A DNA stretch of 64,000 nt from assembly GCA_013289875.1 (NCBI GenBank), contig JABCZC010000016.1, forward strand, positions 1 to 64,000. Direction: 5' to 3'. The stretch's first letter is position 1. Each line of letters starts with the position of its first letter. Below the pieces are notes generated by a model. That model searched no databases. It saw only the letters and a program-made list of their open reading frames with translations, and was not told the DNA's origin. The DNA is from Acidobacteriota bacterium. GTDB taxonomy: Bacteria > Acidobacteriota > Terriglobia > Terriglobales > Acidobacteriaceae. This document shows positions 43,598 through 52,200 of this stretch, one piece after another. Both the position numbers and the translations under genes were made by a program.

Positions 43598-44328
43598 CGT
43601 TTGCTCCGGAGAGTTGTCTGAGTAGGCGGCGTCTTTTTCCTCGCAGAAGACGAGGCGGCGCGTCTGCCTTTTTCCATCGTCGCCGGCTCAAGAAGCAGAA
43701 AGAGAGCTGATTTCAACGAGAGTAAGACGCGAGCACGGTGTGGTTCCGGCAGAGTCAGAGCAAGACGAGTGGTAGCGCTGGCCGCTTCGATAGCAATCAG
43801 GACGCGGTCATAAACAATCCCGGGATCGATCCCGGGATGCATCTCCTGCAGCGCATCGGCAATTACCCGCGCATTCTGAAGCGTGTCTTCCACATTGAGC
43901 GCGCGCAGTTCCATCGATGCTGTCACGCAACTCCATATCTCGATAAAAGCAGGATTGGATGACTGCAGCTCTGCCATCTTGTCGATGATGATGTCATTAA
44001 GATGTTGCGAGTCATTCCGGCCATTTCTCAGCGCGTCGCGAATCCCCGTCGCCAGCGTCTCCGCAATGGTCGATGTATAACGGGTCCACATCTCCCGCAC
44101 AATGGCCAGCTTCATCGGGAAGTATTGATACACCGTCGCGATAGGCATCCTGGCCTCTCGCGCAATCTCACGCATGGAGACGTTTTCATATCCACGCGCG
44201 GCAAAGAGGCTGAGTGCGGTTTTGAGCACGGCTTCAAAGCGAGCCTGACTGCGTTCCTGTCGAGGTACCCTCTTTATGAGAGTCCTGTTCTCCACCTCAA
44301 GCATCGTTGTCCCCCACCTGTCTTTCAT
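43594..44328 (-). CDS. TetR-family transcriptional regulator, predicted regulator of the locus
   Basis: 244 aa. The N-terminal helix-turn-helix is RFEAVLKTALSLFAARGYENVSMREIAREARMPIATVYQYFPMKLAI, a typical TetR DNA-binding domain, followed by a variable helical ligand domain and a basic tail (EKGRRAASSSARKKTPPTQT). It is divergent from the FGGY kinase and convergent with the aldehyde dehydrogenase. Three copies of a 9-3-9 palindrome surround it, and TetR dimers bind palindromes of this size, so I predict that it represses these promoters until a pathway metabolite binds. The first Met (44328) and the ninth residue Met are alternative starts. Confidence 0.92.
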   Translation of the reverse strand: MKDRWGTTMLEVENRTLIKRVPRQERSQARFEAVLKTALSLFAARGYENVSMREIAREARMPIATVYQYFPMKLAIVREMWTRYTSTIAETLATGIRDALRNGRNDSQHLNDIIIDKMAELQSSNPAFIEIWSCVTASMELRALNVEDTLQNARVIADALQEMHPGIDPGIVYDRVLIAIEAASATTRLALTLPEPHRARVLLSLKSALFLLLEPATMEKGRRAASSSARKKTPPTQTTLRSKR

Positions 44329-44370
44329 CTGTTCACAGCTATGAGGTTAGTGCAATTGGACCTTAAACCT

Positions 44371-44398
44371 GTGTATTGTTCCGATACTGACCATACAC
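44371..44398. promoter_or_regulatory. Imperfect inverted repeat upstream of tetR
   Basis: GTGTATTGTTC and GACCATACAC form an imperfect inverted repeat (GTGTAT arms perfect) about 45 bp before the tetR start, where its promoter would lie. It differs from the AACATGAGC palindrome. It could be an autoregulatory site of lower similarity or the site of another regulator. Confidence 0.3.
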
Positions 44399-44519
44399 TA
44401 TCTTGTTTTGAGAAAAAGAGAGGCCGATCGAACCGGAAATGGCATTTAGACGTCGCTTTCTTGAGCATAGGCCGATTCAGGGCCTGTTCAACTACGTTCA
44501 AAAGGCAATCATCTCCGGT

Positions 44520-44549
44520 TTGACAGAACATGACTAATGCTCATATTAT
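44520..44549 (+). promoter_or_regulatory. FGGY-kinase promoter with operator copy 2 between -35 and -10
   Basis: TTGACA (44520-44525), an 18-bp spacer and TATTAT (44544-44549) make a strong promoter. The palindrome copy AACATGACT-AAT-GCTCATATT (44527-44547; 15 of 18 arm positions match the perfect copy) fills the spacer, the classic position for repression by a TetR protein. It lies 89 nt before the kinase start. Confidence 0.75.
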
Positions 44550-44637
44550 CAGAGGACTAATAGACAGCGGGCAGCGCAAGCATCAGGGCCATCCACCTCA
44601 CCGGGAGAGATGAGCGCACAAGGCAGGAAAGGCCATA

Positions 44638-46236
44638 ATGGCTACACGTCACAACCAATTTGTATTGGCCGTAGACTTGGGAACCTCCGGCTGCAAGTGC
44701 GCCCTCGTGGGCTTCGACGAGATCGTTCATAAGTGGGCGTTCTCTCCCGTTCCGCTTCACATCGTGGACACCGTAGGCGCCGAACAGGATCCTGAGGATT
44801 GGTGGAATGCTTTTCTTGCCGCGGCTCGGGAACTGATCGCGACACTGGGCGACGACAATGGAGAGATTGCCGCCATTTGCTGCTCCTGCCAGGGCGAGTG
44901 CACGGTTCCTGTCGATCGAACCGGGCGGCCGCTTCATCGGGCGATGTCGTGGATCGACATGCGCGGCGCGGAGGCCATTCGCCGTAGATCGAAAGGCCGG
45001 GCATTCTCAGTGGCCGGTTACGATCCCTTCAAATTGGCGCATTGGATCCGGCGCGCTGGCGGGGCGCCGGCTCTTTCCGGTAAAGATCCTGCCGGGCACA
45101 TGGCTTTCATCCAGGAAGCATGGCCCGAGATCTACGACAAAACCTATAAATTCCTGAACGCTCTCGACTACATGAACTTGCGCCTTACAGGCCGGTTTGT
45201 TGCGACGGTGGACTCCATTTTGACGTCATGGGTGACGGACAATCGCGATCCAAACAATATCCGGTATGACAAGAAGCTGATCGCCCAATCCGGCATAGCC
45301 CCGGAAAAATTGCCGGACATTGTGCAATGTACTGACGTGCTCGGCCCCTTATGGTCTTCGGCCGCCCGGGAATTAGGGCTCCCGGCGAATACGCCTGTGG
45401 TTGCAGGCGCCGTGGACAATTCGGCAGCGGCTATTGGATCTGGAGCAGTTCGCGACGGAGAAGCTCACCTCTATATCGGCACATCCTCTTGGATTGGCGC
45501 TCACGTTCCTCGCAAAAAGACAGATATATCCGCGCAAATCGCAGCTGTGCCGTGCGCTATCAAGGGGCGCTATCTGGCGGTTGCCCTGCAGTCGTCGGCC
45601 GGCTCGAATCTTCGATTTCTCTCCGACAAAATCCTTTTCCATCAGGACGAGCTGGCCGCGCCACGGCCTGCAGACATTGATCCCGCTCTGGATAGAATCG
45701 CCGCGTCTGTTCCTGCCGGCGCCCGGGGCTTGCTTTACATGCCCTGGCTTTGCGGTGAACGCAGCCCGGTCGACGAGCCCAGTTTGCGGGCCGGCCTGTT
45801 GAACATGTCCCTGCAGCACACGCGCGAAGACATCATCCGCGCATTCCTGGAAGGTGTGGCGCTGAACACCCGCCGGATGGTTGGCCCAGTCGGCCGCTTT
45901 CTTGGCAAGCCCCTGCATCAGATCACGCTGGTTGGTGGAGGAGCCTCTTCCGATGTGTGGTGCCAGATATTCGCCGACGTGCTCAATCTTCCGGTTCAGC
46001 AAATGGAAGCACCGATTCAGGCGAATGCCGTAGGAGCCGCGCTGATCGGCGGCGTAGGAATCGGCAACCTGTCTTATGACGACATCCCCGGTCTGACACG
46101 CATTCGCCACACTTACCTGCCCGACCCCTCAAGGAAAAGCGTTTACGACGAGGCATTTGAGAATTTCATCTTTGCCTGGCGGCGCCTCGCGCCCTTGTAT
46201 CGCAGGCTAAACCCGATGAATGGAGCGGGCCTATGA
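44638..46236 (+). CDS. FGGY-family carbohydrate kinase
   Basis: 532 aa with the two-domain FGGY/actin-like fold. VLAVDLGTSGCKCALVGFD is the N-terminal phosphate-1 loop, SCQGECTVPVDRTGRPLHRAMSWIDMRG is the family motif region, VVAGAVDNSAAAIGSGAV and LVGGGASSDVWCQIFADVLN are the adenosine and phosphate motifs, and GVALNTRRM precedes the latter. FGGY kinases phosphorylate a pentulose, hexulose or polyol. The order kinase, class II aldolase and aldehyde dehydrogenase recalls L-fucose/L-rhamnose-type pathways, but the exact sugar is not readable. It starts an operon of at least four genes with an ATGA overlap to the next. Confidence 0.92.
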   Translation: MATRHNQFVLAVDLGTSGCKCALVGFDEIVHKWAFSPVPLHIVDTVGAEQDPEDWWNAFLAAARELIATLGDDNGEIAAICCSCQGECTVPVDRTGRPLHRAMSWIDMRGAEAIRRRSKGRAFSVAGYDPFKLAHWIRRAGGAPALSGKDPAGHMAFIQEAWPEIYDKTYKFLNALDYMNLRLTGRFVATVDSILTSWVTDNRDPNNIRYDKKLIAQSGIAPEKLPDIVQCTDVLGPLWSSAARELGLPANTPVVAGAVDNSAAAIGSGAVRDGEAHLYIGTSSWIGAHVPRKKTDISAQIAAVPCAIKGRYLAVALQSSAGSNLRFLSDKILFHQDELAAPRPADIDPALDRIAASVPAGARGLLYMPWLCGERSPVDEPSLRAGLLNMSLQHTREDIIRAFLEGVALNTRRMVGPVGRFLGKPLHQITLVGGGASSDVWCQIFADVLNLPVQQMEAPIQANAVGAALIGGVGIGNLSYDDIPGLTRIRHTYLPDPSRKSVYDEAFENFIFAWRRLAPLYRRLNPMNGAGL

Positions 46237-46895
46237 ACTTCGATCGGGTGCGCAGTGAAGTTGTCTCAACTTGTCTGTCTTTGGCCGACAAGGGATATCT
46301 TGCCGGAACCGGAGGGAACGTCGCCTGCCGTATTGACGACGAGCATTTCGCTGTCACTCCCTCGGCAACCGATTATTACGCGATGCGCCCGGAGGATATC
46401 TGCGTGCTTCGCCTCGACAACCTTGTGCAGGTCGCGGGAAATCATCGGCCTTCTGTCGAGCACCGTTTGCACGCCAATGTTCTGCGCCTTCGCCGCGACT
46501 GCGACGCCAGCATTCACACCCATCAGCCCATTGCCAGCGCTTATACCCTGCTCGGGCGCGAGCTTGAAATTCAAGATCCGCGTCACTGGGCCTTTCTCGG
46601 ATCAACCGCTGCCTTCGTTTCCTATGCGCCTTCGGGCACAACCTGGCTGGCGTCGAAACTGCGGAAGAAGATCCGGCCGGATATTAATGCCTATCTCCTA
46701 CAAAACCACGGTGTGGTTTGCTGCGGCCCGACACTGGACGAGACAGTGAAAATGGGCGAGGTCCTGGAGACGGCCTGCATCGCCTTCTTCCACGACGCGA
46801 TCAGCACTCATATCTCGGCGGGTTGTGAACCCGCGTCATCAAAGGTTCTCACACTACTACTTGCCGCTACCCCTGAAATGGAGCACGTTCAATGA
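46233..46895 (+). CDS. Class II aldolase / adducin-family protein (active-site residues kept)
   Basis: 220 aa, coupled to the kinase by ATGA overlap (46233-46236). It carries the class II aldolase signature: GTGGN (residues 25-29) for phosphate binding, a Glu in SVEHRLHANV, the metal-binding HTH (His95, His97) and a third ligand in NHG (His159). A zinc-dependent retro-aldol reaction on a phosphorylated sugar is expected, as in L-fuculose-1-phosphate, L-rhamnulose-1-phosphate or L-ribulose-5-phosphate family enzymes. The product of the kinase is the likely substrate. The start of the aminotransferase gene overlaps its stop by 4 nt. Confidence 0.92.
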   Translation: MNFDRVRSEVVSTCLSLADKGYLAGTGGNVACRIDDEHFAVTPSATDYYAMRPEDICVLRLDNLVQVAGNHRPSVEHRLHANVLRLRRDCDASIHTHQPIASAYTLLGRELEIQDPRHWAFLGSTAAFVSYAPSGTTWLASKLRKKIRPDINAYLLQNHGVVCCGPTLDETVKMGEVLETACIAFFHDAISTHISAGCEPASSKVLTLLLAATPEMEHVQ

Positions 46896-48376
46896 CTGTC
46901 GCTGCCGTCAACTCGCCACTCGTTAACGAGAGTGCTCCGGAGAACTCATACGGCATCTCCGAATGGCCGGACATGGACGACATCTATGAGCGCCTTGCCG
47001 CACTCATCCGGCAGCCAGTCCGTCCCATTCGCCGCGAAAACATGGAGACCGTGCTCAACTATTTCCACGAGAAATGCACGCGCTCGCAACGGCTTTCCGA
47101 ACAAGCGGCGCGATTCATTCCCGGCGGCGTCCAGCACAACCTGGCCTTTAACTATCCGTTCCCGTTGTCCATCACGGAAGCAAGCGGCGCCTATCTCACC
47201 GACGCAGACGGGAACCGCTACATCGACTTTCTTAAGGCCGGCGGCCCGATCCTGCTCGGTTCCAACGATGACACTGTTCGGCAGCAAGTGCACTCGCTGC
47301 TTGAGTCCTGCGGTCCGGTCACCGGCCTCCTGCATGAGTATGAAGTCAAACTCGCCGAACTGGTGTGCCAGTCCATGCCCGCGATTGAAATGTTCAGAAT
47401 GCTGGGCTCCGGAACCGAGGCCGTGATGGCGGCGCTCCGTTTGGCGCGCGCGTACACTGGCCGCAAATGGGTGATCAAGATCGGCGGAGCGTATCACGGC
47501 TGGAGTGACCAGATGGTCTACGGCATGCGGATTCCCGGCACCGGCCGACGAGAGGCCGTCGGTATACCCAAGGCGTCCACCGCCTATATTCAGGAGCGAT
47601 TCCCGAATGATCTCGATGCGCTCCGCCGAACCCTATGGCTCAACCGCCTGCGTGGCGGAACCGCCGCCATCATCGTCGAACCCCTCGGACCAGAGAGCGG
47701 CACGCGTCCTGTCCAGCGCGACTTCAATCGTGAACTTCAGGCTCTCTGCCGCGAATTTGGAGCCCTGCTTATCTTCGACGAAGTCGTCACTGGATTCCGC
47801 GTGGGCATGGGCGGAGCGCAAGGCTACTTCGGAGTAAAGCCCGACATCACCGTTCTGGGAAAATGCCTGACGGGTGGTTATCCCATGGCCGGCGGCATCG
47901 GTGGACGGCGCGATGTGATGATGCTGCTCGCCGGCGGCATCGGAACTACCTCAAAGCGCGCTTTTGTCGGAGGCACCCTGTCTGCCAATCCGCTCTCTTG
48001 CGCTGCAGGCTATTTCGCCATTCAGGAGATGCGGCGAATCGACGCCGCGGTGAAGGCCGGCCGCGCCGGAGACCGCCTGCGAAAAGGCCTGGATGAAATC
48101 ATCGATCGCCTTGGCTTGCCCTACGTTGCATATAACTTCGGTTCGATCGTTCATCTGCAGACCTCGGGAGTCATGCTCATGAGCATGCGCAATCCCCTCA
48201 AGGTGATGAAAGAGGCTGGCCCTCGCAAACACCTGATGGAAGAGATGGGGGCCGCGTTCAGTGCGCACGGAATCATAACTCTCGCTGGGAGCCGTATCTA
48301 CACTGGTCTCGCCGACACTGATGCAGTCGTTGACGATGCCCTCAACCGCTTCGAAGACGTATTGAAGCTCGTTTAA
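46892..48376 (+). CDS. Class III (glutamate-1-semialdehyde-like) PLP aminotransferase/aminomutase
   Basis: 494 aa; ATG 46892 overlaps the aldolase stop in ATGA. After an unusual ~45-residue N-terminal extension (MTVAAVNSPLVNESAPENSY...) come the fold-I motifs: FIPGGVQHNL and ADGNRYIDFL, GSGTEAVMAALRLARAYTG, AYHGWSDQM (PLP ring stacking His), IVEPLGPESGTRPV, LLIFDEVVTGFR (Asp for PLP N1), and the PLP lysine in LGKCLTGGYP (Lys324). It resembles GSAM/transaminase III members found in catabolic clusters rather than haem biosynthesis. In a kinase-aldolase operon it could transaminate or isomerise a sugar-derived aldehyde or ketone. The substrate is unknown. Confidence 0.9.
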   Translation: MTVAAVNSPLVNESAPENSYGISEWPDMDDIYERLAALIRQPVRPIRRENMETVLNYFHEKCTRSQRLSEQAARFIPGGVQHNLAFNYPFPLSITEASGAYLTDADGNRYIDFLKAGGPILLGSNDDTVRQQVHSLLESCGPVTGLLHEYEVKLAELVCQSMPAIEMFRMLGSGTEAVMAALRLARAYTGRKWVIKIGGAYHGWSDQMVYGMRIPGTGRREAVGIPKASTAYIQERFPNDLDALRRTLWLNRLRGGTAAIIVEPLGPESGTRPVQRDFNRELQALCREFGALLIFDEVVTGFRVGMGGAQGYFGVKPDITVLGKCLTGGYPMAGGIGGRRDVMMLLAGGIGTTSKRAFVGGTLSANPLSCAAGYFAIQEMRRIDAAVKAGRAGDRLRKGLDEIIDRLGLPYVAYNFGSIVHLQTSGVMLMSMRNPLKVMKEAGPRKHLMEEMGAAFSAHGIITLAGSRIYTGLADTDAVVDDALNRFEDVLKLV

Positions 48377-48391
48377 GGAGAGAGGGCGACA

Positions 48392-49051
48392 GTGCAGTGG
48401 ACACAACTTGAATCGCAATTGCTGGAGGGATGCCGCCGTCTTGCCAGGAAAGGCTTCCTGAGCACCCCTGCGGACAGCTTCTCGTTGCGAATCCCCGGAC
48501 ACATGGAAATGATCCTGGTAGCCGGCTCTGATGACTGGGAACGGATCACTTCCAGCGATCTCCGTGCACTCCCCTTTTCTGCACACGACGATTCGGGCAA
48601 GCTCCATGCGTGGATCTACCAGGACCGTGCCGACGTTGGCGCTGTGGCGCTTTCCAGCTCAGAAGGCACGCGTTTGCTTGCAAGCCACGGCGGCGCGTTG
48701 CCGCCCATATTTGATGAGCAAGTGAGGCATATCGGCCGGCCCAGCAAGCCATTGCGTGAGGAGCCAGACCGCGACGAAATCAGAAGAGCCTTCAGCTGGG
48801 GAACTAATGTCGCGCTGCTCGGAGATCGGTTGCTGTGCCTGGGGATGACCTGTGATCGTGTTCTCTTCAATACCGAACTCTTCGAGAAGTGCGCTCAGGC
48901 ATATGTGATCGCCAGAGCAAGCGGCAGCAGCATCACTTTCATTCCGTCGTGGGTTCAGATGATCGCCAATCATCGCCTGCTTAAAGACGAACGCCGCGCC
49001 GCTCTTAGTTACAGCAAAGGCCGTGTCCCTGAAGATCTCCACTCCTATTGA
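48392..49051 (+). CDS. Class II aldolase-like protein lacking the metal ligands
   Basis: 219 aa, starting GTG 48392 after GGAGAGAGGG, 15 nt after the aminotransferase, so in the same operon. The domain order matches class II aldolases (LARKGFLSTPADSFSLRI at the phosphate-loop position, HAWIYQDRADVGAVAL then the metal motif, GTNVALLGDRLLCLGMTCDRVLFNTELFEKCAQAYVIAR near the end). The metal-binding HTH is replaced by Ser88-Ser89-Ser90 and the NHG by Gly144-Asp145-Arg146, and the GTGGN loop is degenerate. A zinc-dependent aldol reaction is therefore unlikely. It may be a structural partner, a ligand-binding regulator or a pseudoenzyme arisen from its active paralogue upstream. Its intact frame and start argue that it is expressed. 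Confidence 0.8.
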   Translation: MQWTQLESQLLEGCRRLARKGFLSTPADSFSLRIPGHMEMILVAGSDDWERITSSDLRALPFSAHDDSGKLHAWIYQDRADVGAVALSSSEGTRLLASHGGALPPIFDEQVRHIGRPSKPLREEPDRDEIRRAFSWGTNVALLGDRLLCLGMTCDRVLFNTELFEKCAQAYVIARASGSSITFIPSWVQMIANHRLLKDERRAALSYSKGRVPEDLHSY

Positions 49052-49202
49052 CGCCAGTACGGCAATTGTCTTCGCCAACTGATTACCTGAGTCATGCTCA
49101 CCTCCAATGGCCGCTTTCCGGATACGCGAGCAGGCAAAATAGGCACCTGATTCAGATTGGCCTAGGAAATATTCAACAGGTGTCCTTTTTTTTGCTCTTG
49201 TC

Positions 49203-49223
49203 AACATGAGCATCGCTCATGTA
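49203..49223 (+). promoter_or_regulatory. Predicted TetR operator, copy 3 (TonB receptor)
   Basis: AACATGAGC-ATC-GCTCATGTA, 17 of 18 arm positions identical to the perfect copy, 66 bp before the receptor start. TTGTCA overlaps its left edge and TAATCT its right edge, so a weak promoter may straddle it as in the kinase copy. Confidence 0.75.
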
Positions 49224-49289
49224 ATCTTTGTTCACATTCAAGCCATAGCCGAAAAGGCGTAAATCGCCGGCGTTAGGGAGGGGTGAGCC

Positions 49290-52200
49290 ATGCGCTCTCT
49301 CGTTCGTTGTTGTGTCAGTTTTTCCTTATTCGCGTTTTTGAGCACGATCCCGCTCACGGCGCAATCCACACAATCCGCCATCCTTGGCACCGTCAAAGAC
49401 GCGAGCGGCGCCGTCATTCCCGCCGCGCGGGTTGTCATCACTGATCTGGATAAGGGAAATCTGGCGAGATATGCCACCGATGCCGCCGGCAATTTCCAGG
49501 CTCAGGACCTGACGCCGGGCAAGTACCGCCTCCAGGTATCGAAGGCTGGCTTTCAAAGCAGGCTGATCGACGAGGTCGGCCTGAGCGCCCGCCAACAGCT
49601 GCATCTCGATGTTGTGCTTTCCGTGGGCGCTACCCAGCAGGAAATCACCGTCGACGCGAGCACTGCGGGCGCAATCGAGACGGAGACGCCATCTATCGCT
49701 TCGACATTGAATGAGCAGAATGTGCTGAGCCTGCCTGCCAACTATCGCGCGAGCGGCAGCACAAGTCCTCTGAATCTCATCCAGGCGCTTCCTGGTGTGC
49801 AGCCCGACACCGGCCCCGGCACCACCACTCCTACCGCCAATGGAACCCCGACGATTAATTTTTCAGTGCAGGGCGGCGCACCATTCCAGACAGAAACTTC
49901 TGTCGATGGTATTTCCACCCAGAACGTCAGAAATAACACGCCGCTTTCCGACGCCTTTCCATCGGCTGAATCGATAGCCGAAATCCGTGTTGAAGGCGTC
50001 AGCAACAATGCCGAATTCGGGCAGGCTGGAGAGGTCACAACCGTGACCAAGAGCGGAACCAATCAACTGCACGGATCCCTTTTCTGGTACTTCCAGAATC
50101 GCGCCCTCGATGCCACAGCCTACGGTACACCTGTGAACGCTGCCGGAAACCCGGAACGGCCGGAGAAAATCGGCAATGACTTCGGACTCAGCGCTGGCGG
50201 TCCTCTCATCATTCCTCATCTCTACAACGGAACCAATAAGACCTTCTTCTTCGGAGCCTACGAAGGGTTTCGCTTTCCCCGGCAAACCACTATTCAGGAC
50301 CTGGTGCCCACCCAGCTGATGCAGCAGGGGAATTTCAGTCAGGAAGTGCCTGCCGGTCAACTGTTTGATCCCTTCACAGGAGGGTTTTACCCGAATAACA
50401 CCATCAACCCGGTCAACCCTTCTGGCCAACCCTTTCTGGGGTTTTTCCCTCTGCCGAATGTCGGCAATTATCAGACCATTGCTGAAGCGGAAGCTGGCGC
50501 CGGTTACAACTACGCTGCCAATCGCGACGCCGGCTATAACTCGAACCAGTTTGACGCCCGCGTCGACCATCGCTTCAATCAGAAATTGCAGGGCTTCGCA
50601 AGATACACCTTCAAGGACCTGACTCTACTCACTCCTCAGGACCTGAACGTCCAGTCGATTACCAACTTTGATAATTACCGCATCCTTGCGAGTTCGCTGG
50701 TCTATGCGTTTACTCCCTCTCTGCTGAATGAATTTCGTTTCGGCTTTACCTCCGAACAAAACGGCATTCGCAACGCCCTCAACGGAGGGCCCTATACGAA
50801 TGCCGCGGGATTTGAGCCGATCGGTCCCACCTATCCTGTGAATGGCGTGACGGCGCTTTACTTCCCCAACCTCACCTCGCTTGAAGCCGGCAATATCAAT
50901 CAGACATCGCAGAGCCATTTGTTCCAGTACACCGACAATCTCACCTGGAGCAAGGGCGTGCACACCATAAAGTTCGGCGGTGACATCCGCAGCCTCCAGT
51001 CTCTGACCACGCTGGGATCTTACGGACTGAACAATGTTTCGGTCTTCGCATTCACCGGGCAAATCACCGGCAATCAGTTCGCGGACTATCTCGCCGGCGT
51101 TCCAGTCGAGACGCAGTATTACACCCTGACCCCTCAAAACGACGGAAAGTCGGTGTATTACGGCTTCTTTGCGCAGGATGAGTGGAAGGCCATGCCGAAT
51201 CTGACCATTTCCTACGGCCTGCGCTACGAATACCACCCCGCATATCACGATCAGGATGGGGCAATCGGTAACTTCGACCCCAGCACTCCGGGGACCGGCT
51301 CGGTCATTTATCCCAACGGCCATCAGAATCTGCTCGATTCATCGTTTCTGGCCAATTTCGACGCGTGCGGATACGGCCCGTCTTCCACTCCCTACGCGAG
51401 CTGCACTCCGGTGCTCTCCAACAGCCAGGCTCATCTGCCGAGCAGCCTGCGCAAGTCGCAAAAGGATCGTATCCTGCCTCGCTTCGGATTCTCCTGGCGC
51501 CCCTACAACAATGACAAAACCGCTGTGCGCGGGGGCTTTGGCGTTTACAACACGACATTGTTGGGCAGCATCTTCTTTGCTCTAACCGACACGCTGCAGG
51601 CGGCGAGTCTTACCTATATAAACTCAGCAACTCCTACCGGTCTTGCTTACGCGTGGCCGCAGACAAGCCCTGGATCCGGATCCAACACGCCCGTTTACGG
51701 TACTGCCGCCTTCAACACCTCCAACCAGATCAATTGGAAAGACCCCTACTCCATGCAGTGGAATCTCTCCGTCGATCACGAATTTTCGGGAAACATTGGT
51801 GCGCGCATTACCTATATCGGCATGAAGACGGACCAACTCGTCTGGGGACCGAACCTCAACGATATGTCCTACTCGACCACCACGCCCGCCCAGTTGCGGC
51901 CTCTCACCGATCGCCCGTTCCCCAATTGGGGTACAGTGAACGCTCACAATCCTGGCGCCCAGGCAACCTATGACGCGCTGCAATTGGAAGCCAACCATCG
52001 CTTCCAGCATGGCTTCACCTTCGAATCCGCATACACGTGGGCCAAAAACCTCGCCGATAATCAGGGACCGCAGGCTACCGGCTTCGCCGGGGAAAACGGC
52101 GGCAATGTCGGACAGGTCTCTACCTATGCCTACAACCGTCAGCTTGATTACGGAAACGTCTATGGCACGCGTCGTCAACGCTGGATCAACACCGGTGTCT

